Assembly: GCA_944474755.1 (NCBI GenBank)
Contig: OX104123.1
Location: 67,077,898 to 67,141,897 of the forward strand
Reading direction: 5' to 3'
DNA from: Limnoperna fortunei
Taxonomy: Eukaryota > Mollusca > Bivalvia > Mytilida > Modiolidae
DNA: 64,000 bases
The notes beneath the pieces are model-generated. The model had not been told where the DNA came from. It was given only the letters and a program-made list of their open reading frames with translations, and ran no database searches. The translations under genes were made by a program, and so were the position numbers. The number at the start of each line of letters is the position of its first letter. Positions within the stretch are counted from its first letter, which is position 1. Below are positions 45,623 to 56,477 of the stretch, in pieces.

Positions 45623-46458
45623 AATTAAAATTTACGTTTCCCGAAACGTTGAAGTCGCCTCCCGTTCCGCACTTTTGACCGAGTAGAGGGAACTAAAAGT
45701 CAAGAGCACAACTTCATAACATGAGCTTTCAGTTGGCCAAGTTTCATTTCGATCGGTTAAAAGATGAGCGAGAAAACGAGCAAACTTTAAAACGGCCGCC
45801 ATTTTGAAACCGGAAGTCGGACAAAAAATTTTTTTTGCAAAAATGCTCAGGATAGTTAGCTGTATCAGTATACCAATTTTCATTGAAATTGCTCTGGCCA
45901 TAACTGAGATCTGACAACGGCCGCCATTTTGTAAAACTTTAAAACGGCCGCCATTTTGAAACCGGAAGTCGGACAAAACATTTTTAAATAGTGGCACACT
46001 TAGGGTATCATAAGCTACCTGTATACCAAATTTCGTCTAAATCGGATGACGTTTAAATTTTTACATTTTTAGGGGGGTGGTGTTCGGATGGCGGCCATTT
46101 TGAAATGTCGGCCGCGTCAAATTTTTTTTTGCAAAAATGCTCGGGATAGTTAGCTGTACCAGTATACCAATTTTCATTGAAATTGCTTTGGCAATTACTG
46201 AGATCTGACAACGGCCGTCATTTTTTTCAACGGCGGCCATTTTGAAAATGGCGGCCATTTTGAAAATTTCAAAAGTGGATTGCACAACTTCAGGTCACCC
46301 TTAACATGTTCCCAAAGTTTCATTTCGATCGGTTAAAAGATGAGCGAGAAAACGAGCGGACAACATTGCGAGGGGAAAACATAAGAAATATGAAAATAAT
46401 AATAATAAGAAACGGAGTAAAAACAATAAGTCGCCCGACACTTCGTGGTCGGCGACTT
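45623..46458 (+). repeat. Array module A, copy 5, with terminal stem-loop type b
   Basis: A-type body, then (AAT)n, AAACGGAGTAAAAACAATA and stem-loop b at 46428-46458. Confidence 0.9.
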
Positions 46459-47254
46459 AATAATTAAAATTTACGTTTCCCGAAACGTTGAAGTCGCCTC
46501 CCGTTCCGCACTTTTGACCGAATAGAGGGAACTAAAAGTCAAGAGCACAACTTCATAACATGAGCTTTCAGTTGGCCAAGTTTCATTTCGATCGGTTAAA
46601 AGATGAGCGAGAAAACGAGCAAACTTTAAAACGGCCGCCATTTTGAAACCGGAAGTCGGACAAAAAATTTTTTTTGCAAAAATGCTCAGGATAGTTAGCT
46701 GTATCAGTATACCAATTTTCATTGAAATTGCTCTGGCCATAACTGAGATCTGACAACGGCCGCCATTTTGTAAAACATTAAAACGGCCGCCATTTTGAAA
46801 CCGGAAGTCGGACAAAACATTTTTAAATAGTGGCACACTAAGGGTATCATAAGCTACCTGTATACCAAATTTCGTCTAAATCGGATGACGTTTAAATTTT
46901 TACATTTTTAGGGGGGTGGTGTTCGGATGGCGGCCATTTTGAAATGTCGGCCGCGTCAAATTTTTTGTTGCAAAAATGCTCGGGATAGTTAGCTGTACCA
47001 GTATACCAATTTTCATTGAAATTGCTTTGGCAATTACTGAGATCTGACAACGGCCGTCATTTTTTTCAACGGCGGCCATTTTGAAAATGGCGGCCATTTT
47101 GAAAATTTCAAAAGTGGATTGCACAACATCAGGTCACCCTTAACATGTTCCCAAAGTTTCATTTCGATCGGTTAAAAGATGAGCGAGAAAACGAGCGGAC
47201 AACATTGCGAGGGGAAAACATAAGAAATATGAAAATAATAATAATAATAATAAT
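46459..47254 (+). repeat. Array module A, copy 6
   Basis: A-type body with private changes (GACCGAATAGAGG, AACATTAAAACGG). Ends in a long (AAT)n. Confidence 0.9.
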
Positions 47255-47854
47255 AACTAGTGCTGATTGTGTTGGGATGCCAACACAGAATGTCTCCCAA
47301 ACGAACCCCCATTGCCACTATAATCCCCATGGATAGTATTTCATTCAAATCAGTACATTTTGAAACCGGAAGTCGGACAAAAATTTTTAAAATAGTGGCA
47401 CACTCAGGGTATCATAAGCTACCTGTATACCAAATTTCGTCTAAATCAGATGACATTTAAATTTTTGCATTTTTAGGGGGATGTAGTTCGGATGGCGGCC
47501 ATTTTGAAATGTCGGCCGCGTCAAATATTTTTTTGCAAAAATAACAAAAACGCTCAGGATACTTAGCTGTATCAGTATACCAATTTTCATTGAAATTGCT
47601 TTGGCAATTACTTAGATCTGACAATGGCCGTCATTTTTTTTTAACGGCGGCCATTTTGAAAATTTCAAAAGTGGATTGCACAACTTCAGGTCACCCTTAA
47701 CATGTTCCCAAAGTTTCATCTTGATTGGACATTGCATCTCTGAGAAAATGTGCGGACAAGATTGAACGGAAAGAAAAAAGAAAGAAAGAAGAAGAATAAT
47801 AATAAGAAACCGGACAAAAACAATATGTCTCCCAAAACTTCGTTTGGGAGACAT
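47255..47854 (+). repeat. Array module E with stem-loop type e
   Basis: The head carries the hairpin TGTGTTGGGATGCCAACACA followed by GAATGTCTCCCAAACGAAC. The body is a diverged A/B mixture. The tail ends in (AAT)n, ACAAAAACAATATGTCTCCC and a stem-loop at 47824-47854 closing with TTTGGGAGACAT, the inverse of the head ATGTCTCCCAAA. Confidence 0.85.
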
Positions 47855-47856
47855 AA

Positions 47857-48645
47857 TAATAAAATTTACGTTTCCCGAAACGTTGAAGTCGCCTCCCGTT
47901 CCGCACTTTTGACCGAGTAGAGGGAACTAAAAGTCAAGAGCACAACTTCATAACATGAGCTTTCAGTTGGCCAAGTTTCATTTCGATCGGTTAAAAGATG
48001 AGCGAGAAAACGAGCAAACTTTAAAACGGCCGCCATTTTGAAACCGGAAGTCGGACAAAAATTTTTTTTTGCAAAAATGCTCAGGATAGTTAGCTGTATC
48101 AGTATACCAATTTTCATTGAAATTGCTCTGGCCATAACTGAGATCTGACAACGGCCGCCATTTTGTAAAACTTTAAAACGGCCGCCATTTTGAAACCGGA
48201 AGTCGGACAAAACATTTTTAAATAGTGGCACACTTAGGGTATCATAAGCTACCTGTATACCAAATTTCGTCTAAATCGGATGACGTTTAAATTTTTACAT
48301 TTTTAGGCGGGTGGTGTTCAGATGGCGGCCATTTTGAAATGTCGGCCGCGTCAAATTTTTTTTTGCAAAAATGCTCGGGATAGTTAGCTGTACCAGTATA
48401 CCAATTTTCATTGAAATTGCTTTGGCAATTACTGAGATCTGACAACGGCCGTCATTTTTTTCAACGGCGGCCATTTTGAAAATGGCGGCCATTTTGAAAA
48501 TTTCAAAAGTGGATTGCACAACTTCAGGTCACCCTTAACATGTTCCCAAAGTTTCATTTCGATCGGTTAAAAGATGAGCGAGAAAACGAGCGGACAACAT
48601 TGCGAGGGGAAAACATAAGAAATATGAAAATAATAATAATAATAA
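47857..48645 (+). repeat. Array module A, copy 7
   Basis: A-type body with private changes (GGCGGGTGGTGTTCAGATGG near 48305). No terminal stem-loop; the next module begins directly after (AAT)n. Confidence 0.9.
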
Positions 48646-49455
48646 TTAAAATTTACGTTTCGCGAAACGTGAAGTCTCCCAAACGAAGTTACTGATAGTC
48701 CTGTGCAGCCTGTGAATCACCTTATATTTGACTTTACAGGTTGCTATTCACCTATTTTACAAAAAATAGCGCGTCATATAAAAATTCTGAGTTGACCATT
48801 GAACTCGACATACTAAATTTACTTTAGGAACCAATTTTCATTGAGTTCCGACAATGTTGAATTTTTGCCGATTTGGCGACTTTGGTGGCCATTTTTAAAA
48901 AAATGGCGGGTCGTATAAAAAATCTGAGTGTACCGTTGAACTCGGCATACCAAATTTACTTTTAGAACCTATTTTCGTTGAATTATGACAATGTTGAATT
49001 TTTGCCCATTTGGCAACTTTGGCGGCCATTTTACAAAAAATGGCGCGTCGTATAAAAATTCTGAGTTGACCATTGGACTCGGCATACCAAATTTACTGTT
49101 AAAACCCATTTTCGTTGAAATCCGACAAACTTGAATTTTTGGCGATTCGGCGGCCATTTTGAAAATGGCGGCCGGTTCGCGCGCGATTTTTTGCCAAAAA
49201 TAAATCAAGACCACTATGCTGAACCTACATACCAAGTTTCATCGAAATCCATCTGGCGGTTCTCCGGGAACTGCATTTTGGCGGGAAAACTTAAATGGCG
49301 GCCATTTTGAAAGTGGCGGCCATCTTGGAAATTCCGAAAGATGATTGCACATCTAGCCAATAGGGTCTAACATCCTACCAAGTTTCAAATTGATCCCATT
49401 TACGGTTTCTGAGAAAAGTGTCGGAAATCTCTACGGGGAAACCAGAAGAAGAATA
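48646..49455 (+). repeat. Array module C, copy 3, with a ~40-bp private insertion
   Basis: Same as C copies 1-2, except for an insertion after CCTGTGCAGCC (~48710-48752). It begins GTGAATCACC and ends GCTATTCACC, so its ends are partly inverted. It may be a tiny insertion element or a filler at a repaired break. Confidence 0.88.
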
Positions 49456-49740
49456 ATAATAATAAGAAACAGAGTAAAAACAATAAGTCTCCATACTTCG
49501 TTTGGGAGACTTAATAAGAAACAGAGTAAAAACAATAAGTCTCCAAACTTCGTTTGGGAGACTTAATAAGAAACAGAGTAAAAACAATAAGTCTCCAAAC
49601 TTCGTTTGGGAGACTTAATAAATAATAAGAAACGGAGTAAAAACAATAAGTCGCCCGACACTTCGTGGTCGGCGACTTAATAATAAGAAACGGAGTAAAA
49701 ACAATAAGTCGCCCGACACTTCGTGGTCGGCGACTTAACA
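49456..49740 (+). repeat. Tandem array of five orphan stem-loop module ends
   Basis: Three type-a stem-loops (49485-49512, 49537-49564, 49589-49616) at 52-bp spacing, then two type-b (49648-49678, 49706-49736) at 58 bp. Each is preceded by AAGAAACRGAGTAAAAACAA. Only the tails of the elements are present, with no bodies. Confidence 0.9.
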
Positions 49741-50190
49741 AAACCTATGGTGACCTCTGACCTTGACTTTTGACCTTTGACCTTGACATTTTCAAATGTA
49801 ATATATGTCACTTAGGATCAATGGTGGTGGTCCCAAAACTCTAGGACTTTTTTTGAGAACAAAATTTTGACGTGTTGCGACATTTTTTAAGTCATAAACG
49901 CGTAAACAGGAAGTCGATTGGAAAAAAATTATTTGCATGACAAATCATCGCCATAGGTCCAGCGACATTTTGTACACTTCAGATTTTAAGAATCGGTTAC
50001 GGTTTCTGAATTTATCTGCTAACAAGGGTTTACGGTGTTGGGGCAGATAACTCTGTTACTAAAAATAGATCGGTTTCACATGGTGAACTGAGTCATCTGA
50101 CAGTATGACCGACTAATGGTGCCAAGTATGAAAATGATATGTCGCGACACTTTTTACCAAATGACAGCGGAAGAGAAAAGTAAAAAAATA
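49741..50190 (+). repeat. Module F, related to D and D'
   Basis: Shares with 34034-34300 and 39440-39780 the run TGACCTTGAC, then CACTTAGGATCAA-GGTGGTGG, CGCGTAAACAGGAAGT and CATTTTGTACA. It ends GCCAAGTATGAAAATGATAT, GCGACACTTTTT and a short (AAT)n. Confidence 0.75.
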
Positions 50191-50199
50191 ATAATCATA

Positions 50200-50356
50200 A
50201 GAAATACAAGGAGGTCTTTCCACAGTAGTGGGAAAGACCTTAATAATTATAAGAAATACAAGAAGGTCTTTCCCTTGGAAAGGGGAAAGACCTTAATAAT
50301 AATAATCATAAGAAATACAAGAAGGTCTTTCCACTGTAGTGGGAAAGACTTTAATA
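50200..50356 (+). repeat. Three orphan stem-loops type c
   Basis: Stem-loops at ~50211-50241, ~50263-50294 and ~50322-50352. Each has AGGTCTTTCC paired with GGGAAAGACCT and is preceded by AAGAAATACAAGRAGG. Loops differ (ACAGTAGT, CTTGGAAA, ACTGTAGT) while stems are kept. Confidence 0.88.
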
Positions 50357-50359
50357 AAT

Positions 50360-51438
50360 AAATGTACCGATATGGATTGAATTACTTCGAACTCAAAGTT
50401 CAAAGGACTAATTTAATTACAAAAAATGAAATAAAAATATAAATGTATACTCTTAGTGTATTTATGTATGCAGTAATGTAATTTGTTTACATGCAGCACG
50501 TGACTTCAATTGTCAATAAAAGCAGGAAAGGCTTCGACGACCTAACCTAACCATAAGGAAAAATTTAATTGGGGGGGGGGAGTAAAGGTGCCAAGTGGCT
50601 ATATTAGTGATAAAGTACAGTTAGCAGCTCAGAAAAACATTCAATTAAAAAAAATAACACCATGTTTTACAAATGTATCATACATCATTTAAATTCATTA
50701 TACTAAATTATTGAAAACACAAAGCGTCAATGTATAATTTGACTGATACTATGTACAATGTACAGCTAAACGAGAGTCTTCTTTACAGTGTGCTAGCCTA
50801 TTTTCGATACTGCTTTTCAAACAAAGTATTCAACTTCCAACAAATAAAATTACTAGATAATGTACAAACATGCACACAAAGAATAAAAATATGCAATAGT
50901 TTCCAAATAGCTTCAGCGAAACAGCTCATCATCCACATAGAATGTGTATCAATGTTTACATTCACGGATATGCAATTCCAGAAGTAAAATCCAAAGGTGA
51001 ATTCACTATGACGTAAGATAATAGCTATCGATGACGTACTGTAGACAATGACATCACACTTCACTTCTGATATCGGATTGTTCTTGATGGACATCACTAT
51101 TAGTCAACAAAATGAAATCACTTTGGGCTCCAAAAATGTAGTATGGTTTCACTGGCTGATTAAACACAACAACGAATAATCCACACTATAGGGTTCTATA
51201 TTATAGAGTCGGCACACACACACATATATTTATAAGTCTAAAGGAAGCTACCAACCCCACACTTATTAAGTTTCGGATCGTCAACATGATGATACATCAT
51301 AAACAAAAAAAATAATATATAAGTCTAGAGGATTATGCAACGATACAAATAGAGATGTTTCTACTATAAAATAAATATATAAATAAATACGACAAAATTT
51401 TCGACCAACTGATGGCCTTCTGTACAGAGCTCGTGTTT

Positions 51439-51485
<47 letters not shown>

Positions 51486-51840
51486 CAAAGAAACATGAGA
51501 TCTGTACATGCACATAAGACTATATAAACAAAACATACATAAATGTTCATGCACATAAAACAATATAGACATGCATAAAAACATTCAATGAAAAAGCATA
51601 AAAAACATGCACACATTAAAAGCATAAACTTAGCACAGCTTAAGTGAAGCACAATAAATCAGAGCGTAAAGTCCAAAGCGCTAGGCAAGAACATAAAACA
51701 TTGACTAAAGCAAATTTTTTATTTAAATCATAAGCAAATACATGGTATAAAAAGCACTATTACCCAGAAACCACTCATCACAGCGGATATAGCAATAAAT
51801 CATGACAGCATTACATATGAAGGTTGACAAGACCAATTAA
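50360..51840. other. Spacer with (TA)n microsatellite
   Basis: No recognised gene. (TA)n at 51442-51481. Overlapping open frames on both strands at 50730-51097 have no domain signal. Confidence 0.5.
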
Positions 51841-51844
51841 AAAC

Positions 51845-52275
51845 AGATACTATACTATCACTCAGGCATGAGTAGTATTGTTGAATTTGCATGAGCTACA
51901 CAACCAGCTGTTAATGTAATTGTCCAAACGAGGTCGTATGTCTGACCTCGTTTGGAAAGGAATTCCAGATTGTAACTGCCTCATACCTGAATGATCTTTT
52001 ACCATATTAAGCTGTCCGGGTTTGGGCTATCATTGCTGTATTAACATACCTAAAATTATATGAGTTGTCTTTTATTACATTCAGATCTTGTAAATAATTC
52101 ATTAATAATTTTGAAAGACTCCAAGCCAATCGTGCGCATTCTTCTCGTTTTTAAAGCGGTAAGCTCAGATCTTTCCAAAAAAGAGTCATAGGAACTGCCA
52201 AAACTCTTCATAAAAATAAAGCGAAGTGCACGTTCCTGAATTTGCTCAATTTTTGCAGAATTTTGCTAGCTAAAA
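51845..52275 (-). pseudogene. LINE ORF2 C-terminal relic
   Basis: The minus strand reads IEQIQERALRFIFMKSFGSS then YDSFLERSELTALKTRRMRT and IGLESFKIINELFTRSECN. After stops it ends with a segment containing FPNEVR. The QERALRFIF...LK(T)RR-x-R...FPNEVR order is the C-terminal tail after the RT domain in Jockey/CR1-type non-LTR retrotransposons. It is a 5'-truncated, decayed copy. Confidence 0.7.
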
Positions 52276-52393
52276 AATGCCAGGCCAAAGGGCAATAACT
52301 AAAATTTAACATACAAAAATAGCATATAATGTAAACATGGAAAGTGTTATACTATTTCCAGTTTTAATTAAAATGATTTGTTCTTTATGAAAA

Positions 52394-52660
52394 GGGGCCT
52401 CGGTGGCCGAGTGGTTAAGGTAGTTCGTCTACTATTGATCACGTGGTCTGTCAACACTGAGATTGCGGGTTCGATTCTCACTGCGGGCAGGGTGTACTCG
52501 ACTCCAATCTTAATTGACAATGATTGCCAGTTTTCCTACCGCAGTTCGGGGGTTCTCTCCGGGTACTCCGGCTTCCTCCCCCAATAAAAACTGGACGCCA
52601 TGATATAGCTGAAAAATTGCTGAAAGTGGCGTTAAAATACCATTCAAGCAAACAAAACAA
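52394..52660 (+). mobile_element. tRNA-headed SINE, complete, with 12-bp target duplication
   Basis: Same structure as the copy at 15818. TCTTTATGAAAA flanks it at 52382-52393 and 52661-52672. The head and body are highly similar to the 15.8 kb copy, implying fairly recent activity. Confidence 0.9.
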
Positions 52661-52672
52661 TCTTTATGAAAA

Positions 52673-53645
52673 AGTTCCAATTGATATGCATTTGCATTAT
52701 ATGCACATCTAATTACCAAATTACATAATTAGGTAATAAACTTTGCCAAGATGTTAATAATAATAATAATAAATATAACTAAGTTAAAGCAGACAAAGCG
52801 TAATGCTGCTAGTTTTTACAAATAAAGCAGAAAATACAATAAAGCAAACAAAACACCAAAATACAACCTACCTCATATGTGTCATGAAGGCCACACTTAT
52901 ACTGTTATAAGTGTTGTGACTGACTTAGTACCTCATATTCTTATAAAGCAGAAATATTTGTCATAAATATGTGTTTTACCAATAATATATACTAGGCTGC
53001 TAAAAATAGAGTTATGTCCCCTATATTTGACAAAACTCATTTATTTAATCAAAGTGAAGTTTATACTGTTTACTATCACTCACACTTTATAATAAAGTTA
53101 TTATTTGTTAATATTAATGATGTCTTTAGACTACTTTATCTGTTGATGGTTAAATGTTAAAATATATTTAATATTTAAAGCATCATTACTTTACTCATTC
53201 ATACACCTTGCAGAAATCATGCATTCTAATGCTCTTTCCAAAACTTTCATAACTATCATACTTAATGTAAAAGTCAGAGTTTGAAATATTAGAGAAATTA
53301 GCAAATAAGAAACAAACCAGAAAAATCGATTAAATTCAATTCCAAGTCAACTTTTATCCAAAACCATTAAAGAAAACCAAGAAACATCAGAAATGGCTTC
53401 TCTCAGTCCCAAAGACAAAGAGAGATCAAATGATTTTCCCTCCTAAAAATCAGTGACGCATGAACCTAAACAACCACCTTTAGAAGAAAACAACTCAATG
53501 TACAAAAAATCAATAAGAAACAAATAGTATAAAATCTGTAAATAAAACTTAGAAATTAAATCACAGTTACAGTAAACAAATCTTGTCCACTATAGAAAAT
53601 GCTAAACAACAATAATAAAAGATTATTAAACACATATAAAAATAC
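52673..53645. other. AT-rich spacer, nothing recognised
   Basis: An (AAT)n tract at ~52755. No other supported feature. Confidence 0.5.
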
Positions 53646-53649
53646 AAAA

Positions 53650-54212
53650 TTCTAGCAATATCCCGTCTTGACAGGTTGGACCGTATATAATATCCCGTCC
53701 TTACAGTTTCGTCCGTATATTATATTCAGTCTTTACATGTTCGTCCGTACATAATATCCTTTCTTTACAGGTTCGTCTGTATATAATATTCCGTCTTTAC
53801 AGGTTCGTCCGTATATAATATTCAGTCTTTACATGTTCGTCCGTATATAATATCCCGTCTTTACAGGTTTGTCGTATATAATATCCCGTTTTACAGGTTT
53901 TTCCGTGTATAATACCCCGTCTTTACAGGTTGGTCCGTGTATAATATCCCGTCTTTACAGATTGGTCCGTTTATAATATCCAGTCTTTACAGATTGTTAC
54001 GTATATAATATCCCGTCCTTACATGTTGCTTATATAATATACCGTCCTTACAGGTTGGTCTTTATAATATATCGTCTTTACAGATTTGTCCGTATATAAT
54101 ATCCCGTCTTTACAGGTTCGTCCATATATAATATCCCGTCTTTACAGGTTCGTCCGTATATAATATCCCGTCTTTACAAGTTCGTCCGTATATAATATCC
54201 CGTCTTTACACC
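53650..54212 (+). repeat. 32-bp minisatellite (~17 copies)
   Basis: The unit contains TATAATATCCCGTCTTTACA and GGTTCGTCCG. Copies differ by point changes (AGTC for CGTC, TTGGTC for TTCGTC) and small deletions. No coding frame. Confidence 0.92.
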
Positions 54213-54394
54213 TTTACACAAAATATAGAAAACCCCGAAATAATGTAATTAAATTAGTTCGAATGCTAATTTATGCTCTAGAGAGAAGTTGACTTCTTAA
54301 TTAACTGATAAAACTGTCCCCCAAGAAAATGGTGGAAGATAGCCAAATCACTTTGTAAATTAAACAAGTGTGAAAAAGTGTCCCAACCCCTGAA

Positions 54395-55235
54395 GCATGA
54401 AGGTAGAATCATTGTTCATCCTTCTGAGAAGTGGGAAATTTTAAATAATGTTTCAGTGACATTTCCCATGTAGATAAAGAACCTGATTTACCAAACACAG
54501 ATATACATGTAATCTCTGAAAATATTTGTCTTGATCTACAAATAACTGAAAATGAGGTCAGAAACCAATTAGGGATATTAAATTGTAATAAACCTAGTGG
54601 TCCCGATGGTGTGACACCAAAAATCCTACGTAAACATCTCAAGTTCTATTGTTAAACCACTTACAATTCTAATCAATCAATACAGAGTGGACGTCTTCCT
54701 TATATTTGGAAAACCTCACTTGAAAGACCAGTTTACAAAAAGAAGCGTTCAAAATCTAATATCTCAAATTTCCGACCAATATCTCTTACTTATGTCTTGT
54801 GTAAAGTAATGGAAAAAAATTTTAGTTAGACATTTACATAACTATATGCTTGAACATTGCCTTATTACAGAATATCAGTCATGGTTTCAACCATTAGTCA
54901 ACTTCTTAAGATATATCACATTATTATTAGCAACTTAGATGTGAAAAAGACATGATTTGTATACTGTGATGTTTCAATAGTGTTTGACAAAGTATGGCAT
55001 AAAGAGGTTACACATAAGTTAAATAAAATGGGGATTTCAGGAAAATTGCTCAGTTAGATATCTGACTGTTTACATAATAGAGAACAAAAGGTGGTCTTTA
55101 CGTGTTTTAATTCATGGTGGGAAGAGGTTGTTGCAGGGGTCCACAAGAGATCGGTACTTTGTCCTTTTATAAAAGTGTATCAAAGTTTGAAGTTCAGTTG
55201 GAGGAGAAACTTCAAGATCAATATTTTATGACTGG
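54395..55235 (+). pseudogene. LINE ORF2 RT relic
   Basis: The plus strand reads in broken frames: DIHVISENICLDLQITENEV, then NCNKPSGPDGVTPKILRKH, LPYIWKTSLERPVYKK, ISNFRPISLTYVLCKVMEK, and later a VFDKVWHKEVTHKLNKMGIS segment. These are RT blocks 0-3 of a non-LTR element (NKPSGPDG, FRPISL, VFDKVWH). Many stops; the YxDD block is lost. It ends at the shared ~85-bp repeat next to the Polinton-like block. Confidence 0.75.
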
Positions 55236-55238
55236 TTG

Positions 55239-55320
55239 ATGTTATTTATTTATATTGACACTCAATGACTAACGCTATTTGTTGGTCAGTCTGCGTCTAT
55301 AATTTTGACAAAAACACGTA
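55239..55320 (+). repeat. Second copy of the ~85-bp shared repeat
   Basis: Counterpart of 10078-10162. It marks the border between the LINE relic and the GC-richer Polinton-like block. Confidence 0.5.
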
Positions 55321-55508
55321 GTAGTGTGCAAAGGGGGTTTCTGCCGCACTAAGGGAAAATCCTGCTTGGAAATGCCGACCCGGACCTGAAATGCAAACGG
55401 GGAGGGGTTCCTATTAACTATGGGGTAAATACAATCATGGCAGACAAGTCGCCCCAGAGGATAGTCTGGACACCTTAAAGACAAGTGTGTGACAGGGTAT
55501 ATACAAGA

Positions 55509-55873
55509 ATGACACTTGAACAGAATGCTTTCGTCAACACGCCCCAGCCCCAAGAAAAGGAAGATGACTTCGTCAGTGAAGGCACCTTTCAGGAAAAGGT
55601 GCAGGACCAGAATCAGGAAGCCATCAAATGGAAGGACTTACCCATCGGAGTGATCTATAAAATCATGGAGGTGATTGAAGTGGATGGTAAGTTTGGGAAA
55701 TGGAAAATCCTTACCCTGAAAGACAGACAAGGAGAGGCATCCCAAGTGTGGGCTTGCCCCACGCTCAGCAAAGAGATGAATCCCTTGGAAGGGTTTTCCT
55801 TCGCAGCACGGGATTCAAGTTGAGCAAGAAGTCCAAGCAACAGTACCTCTCATACGATCTGGTGAGGAAATGA
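55509..55873 (+). pseudogene. Polinton-like small protein, possible OB-fold DNA-binding type, frameshifted
   Basis: Open from ATG 55509 (the frame extends upstream only to non-ATG codons), acidic at first, then KWKDLPIGVIYKIMEVIEVD and KFGKWKILTLKDRQG, then VWACP. A one-base frameshift near 55812 cuts off the last ~20 residues, which continue in another frame to TGA 55871-55873. The W-x-D-L-x-x-G-x-Y, then K-x-G, then V-W-A-x-P pattern resembles small proteins seen next to capsid genes in Polinton/adintovirus-like elements, perhaps ssDNA-binding. It is convergent with the minus-strand genes that follow. The function is an inference. Confidence 0.45.
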
Positions 55874-56100
55874 GGGGTGCAAACAAAATCTCTTGGGGGG
55901 TGGGAACGCAAAATTTCTAGATCCAAAAACGGATCGGGAAATTTTTTTTTACCACTCTGATCTGCAGGGTTCTGAATGAGCGGGGAGCGAGGCGTAGCCT
56001 CGCGAGGCGCTCATGTAAGAACCCTCCCTAAAGGCGCATGCGCATTCAATTCTTCACTAAATGGGGTAGAAGGTTGACGCAGCTGATCCTTTTCATCGTT
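55874..56100. other. GC-rich intergenic part of the Polinton-like block
   Basis: Contains the inverted repeat GAGCG(C)...CGCTC with GAGGCGTAGCCTC (55978-56012) between convergent genes. That is a plausible transcription-end structure but unproven. Confidence 0.4.
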
Positions 56101-56477
56101 TTAGTTCTTCAGACTGATCACGGGAGCACCGCCGCCACCGGTCAGCTGGGACTTGAAGGATCGGGCTAATCGCACAGTGTCTTGATGCTTCTTTTTCTTC
56201 TTGGCGAGTCGGTGTGAGATCAATGACAATACTAAGGTACCGGTGGCACATAGGCAGGCTAGGGTTCCAACGGGGATGGATGCTACAATACCTACGCCAG
56301 TCAGGGCAGATCCTATGGTACCACTGGTCAGCAGTAGACTGTCCACGAACACCCACCCTGAGCAATGGAGATGACCTTATCCAAACGGTTATAGATTCTC
56401 AAGGCATGCTCATACCTCTGAATCTCTGAGGTGAGTTCTTCCATGCGTGCGATACGACCGGCATCGACTTCATCCAT
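56101..56477 (-). pseudogene. Polinton-like membrane protein, frameshifted
   Basis: ATG at 56477-56475 directly follows TATAAATAA. The N-terminal ~45 residues form a helical, coiled-coil-like segment (RIARMEELTSEIQRYEHALR). A frameshift near 56355 leads into two adjacent hydrophobic helices (GTIGSALTGVGIVASIPVGT, LACLCATGTLVLSLI) and a basic tail with KKKKKH. Coiled coil, double hydrophobic hairpin and basic stretch recur in one small gene of Polinton/adintovirus-like elements of marine invertebrates; its role is not known to me. Inactive here unless the frameshift is an assembly error. Confidence 0.5.

Noticed and set aside
35009..48519. Repeated minus-strand ORFs of 74-121 codons (starting MPLFKNVLSDFRFQNGG and MQSTFEIFKMAAIFKM) in the module array
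   Set aside because: They are reverse translations of the GGCGGCCATTTTGAAA repeat. The reading frame is open because of base composition and copied with the module. No domain, no frame-specific conservation, and frames differ between module types.
49511..49741. Minus-strand ORF with YCFYSVSY repeats
   Set aside because: Translation of five tandem stem-loop units; composition only.
36504..50352. Rho-independent bacterial terminators, suggesting bacterial contamination
   Set aside because: The stem-loops are followed by AATAAT, not T-runs, and sit inside eukaryotic repeat modules with microsatellites and no bacterial genes.
51925..51958. Perfect inverted repeat CCAAACGAGGTC / GACCTCGTTTGG as a regulatory hairpin
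   Set aside because: It lies inside the LINE ORF2 tail relic and is accounted for by two coding segments (FPNEVR and the following TTSFG region). Coincidence is sufficient.
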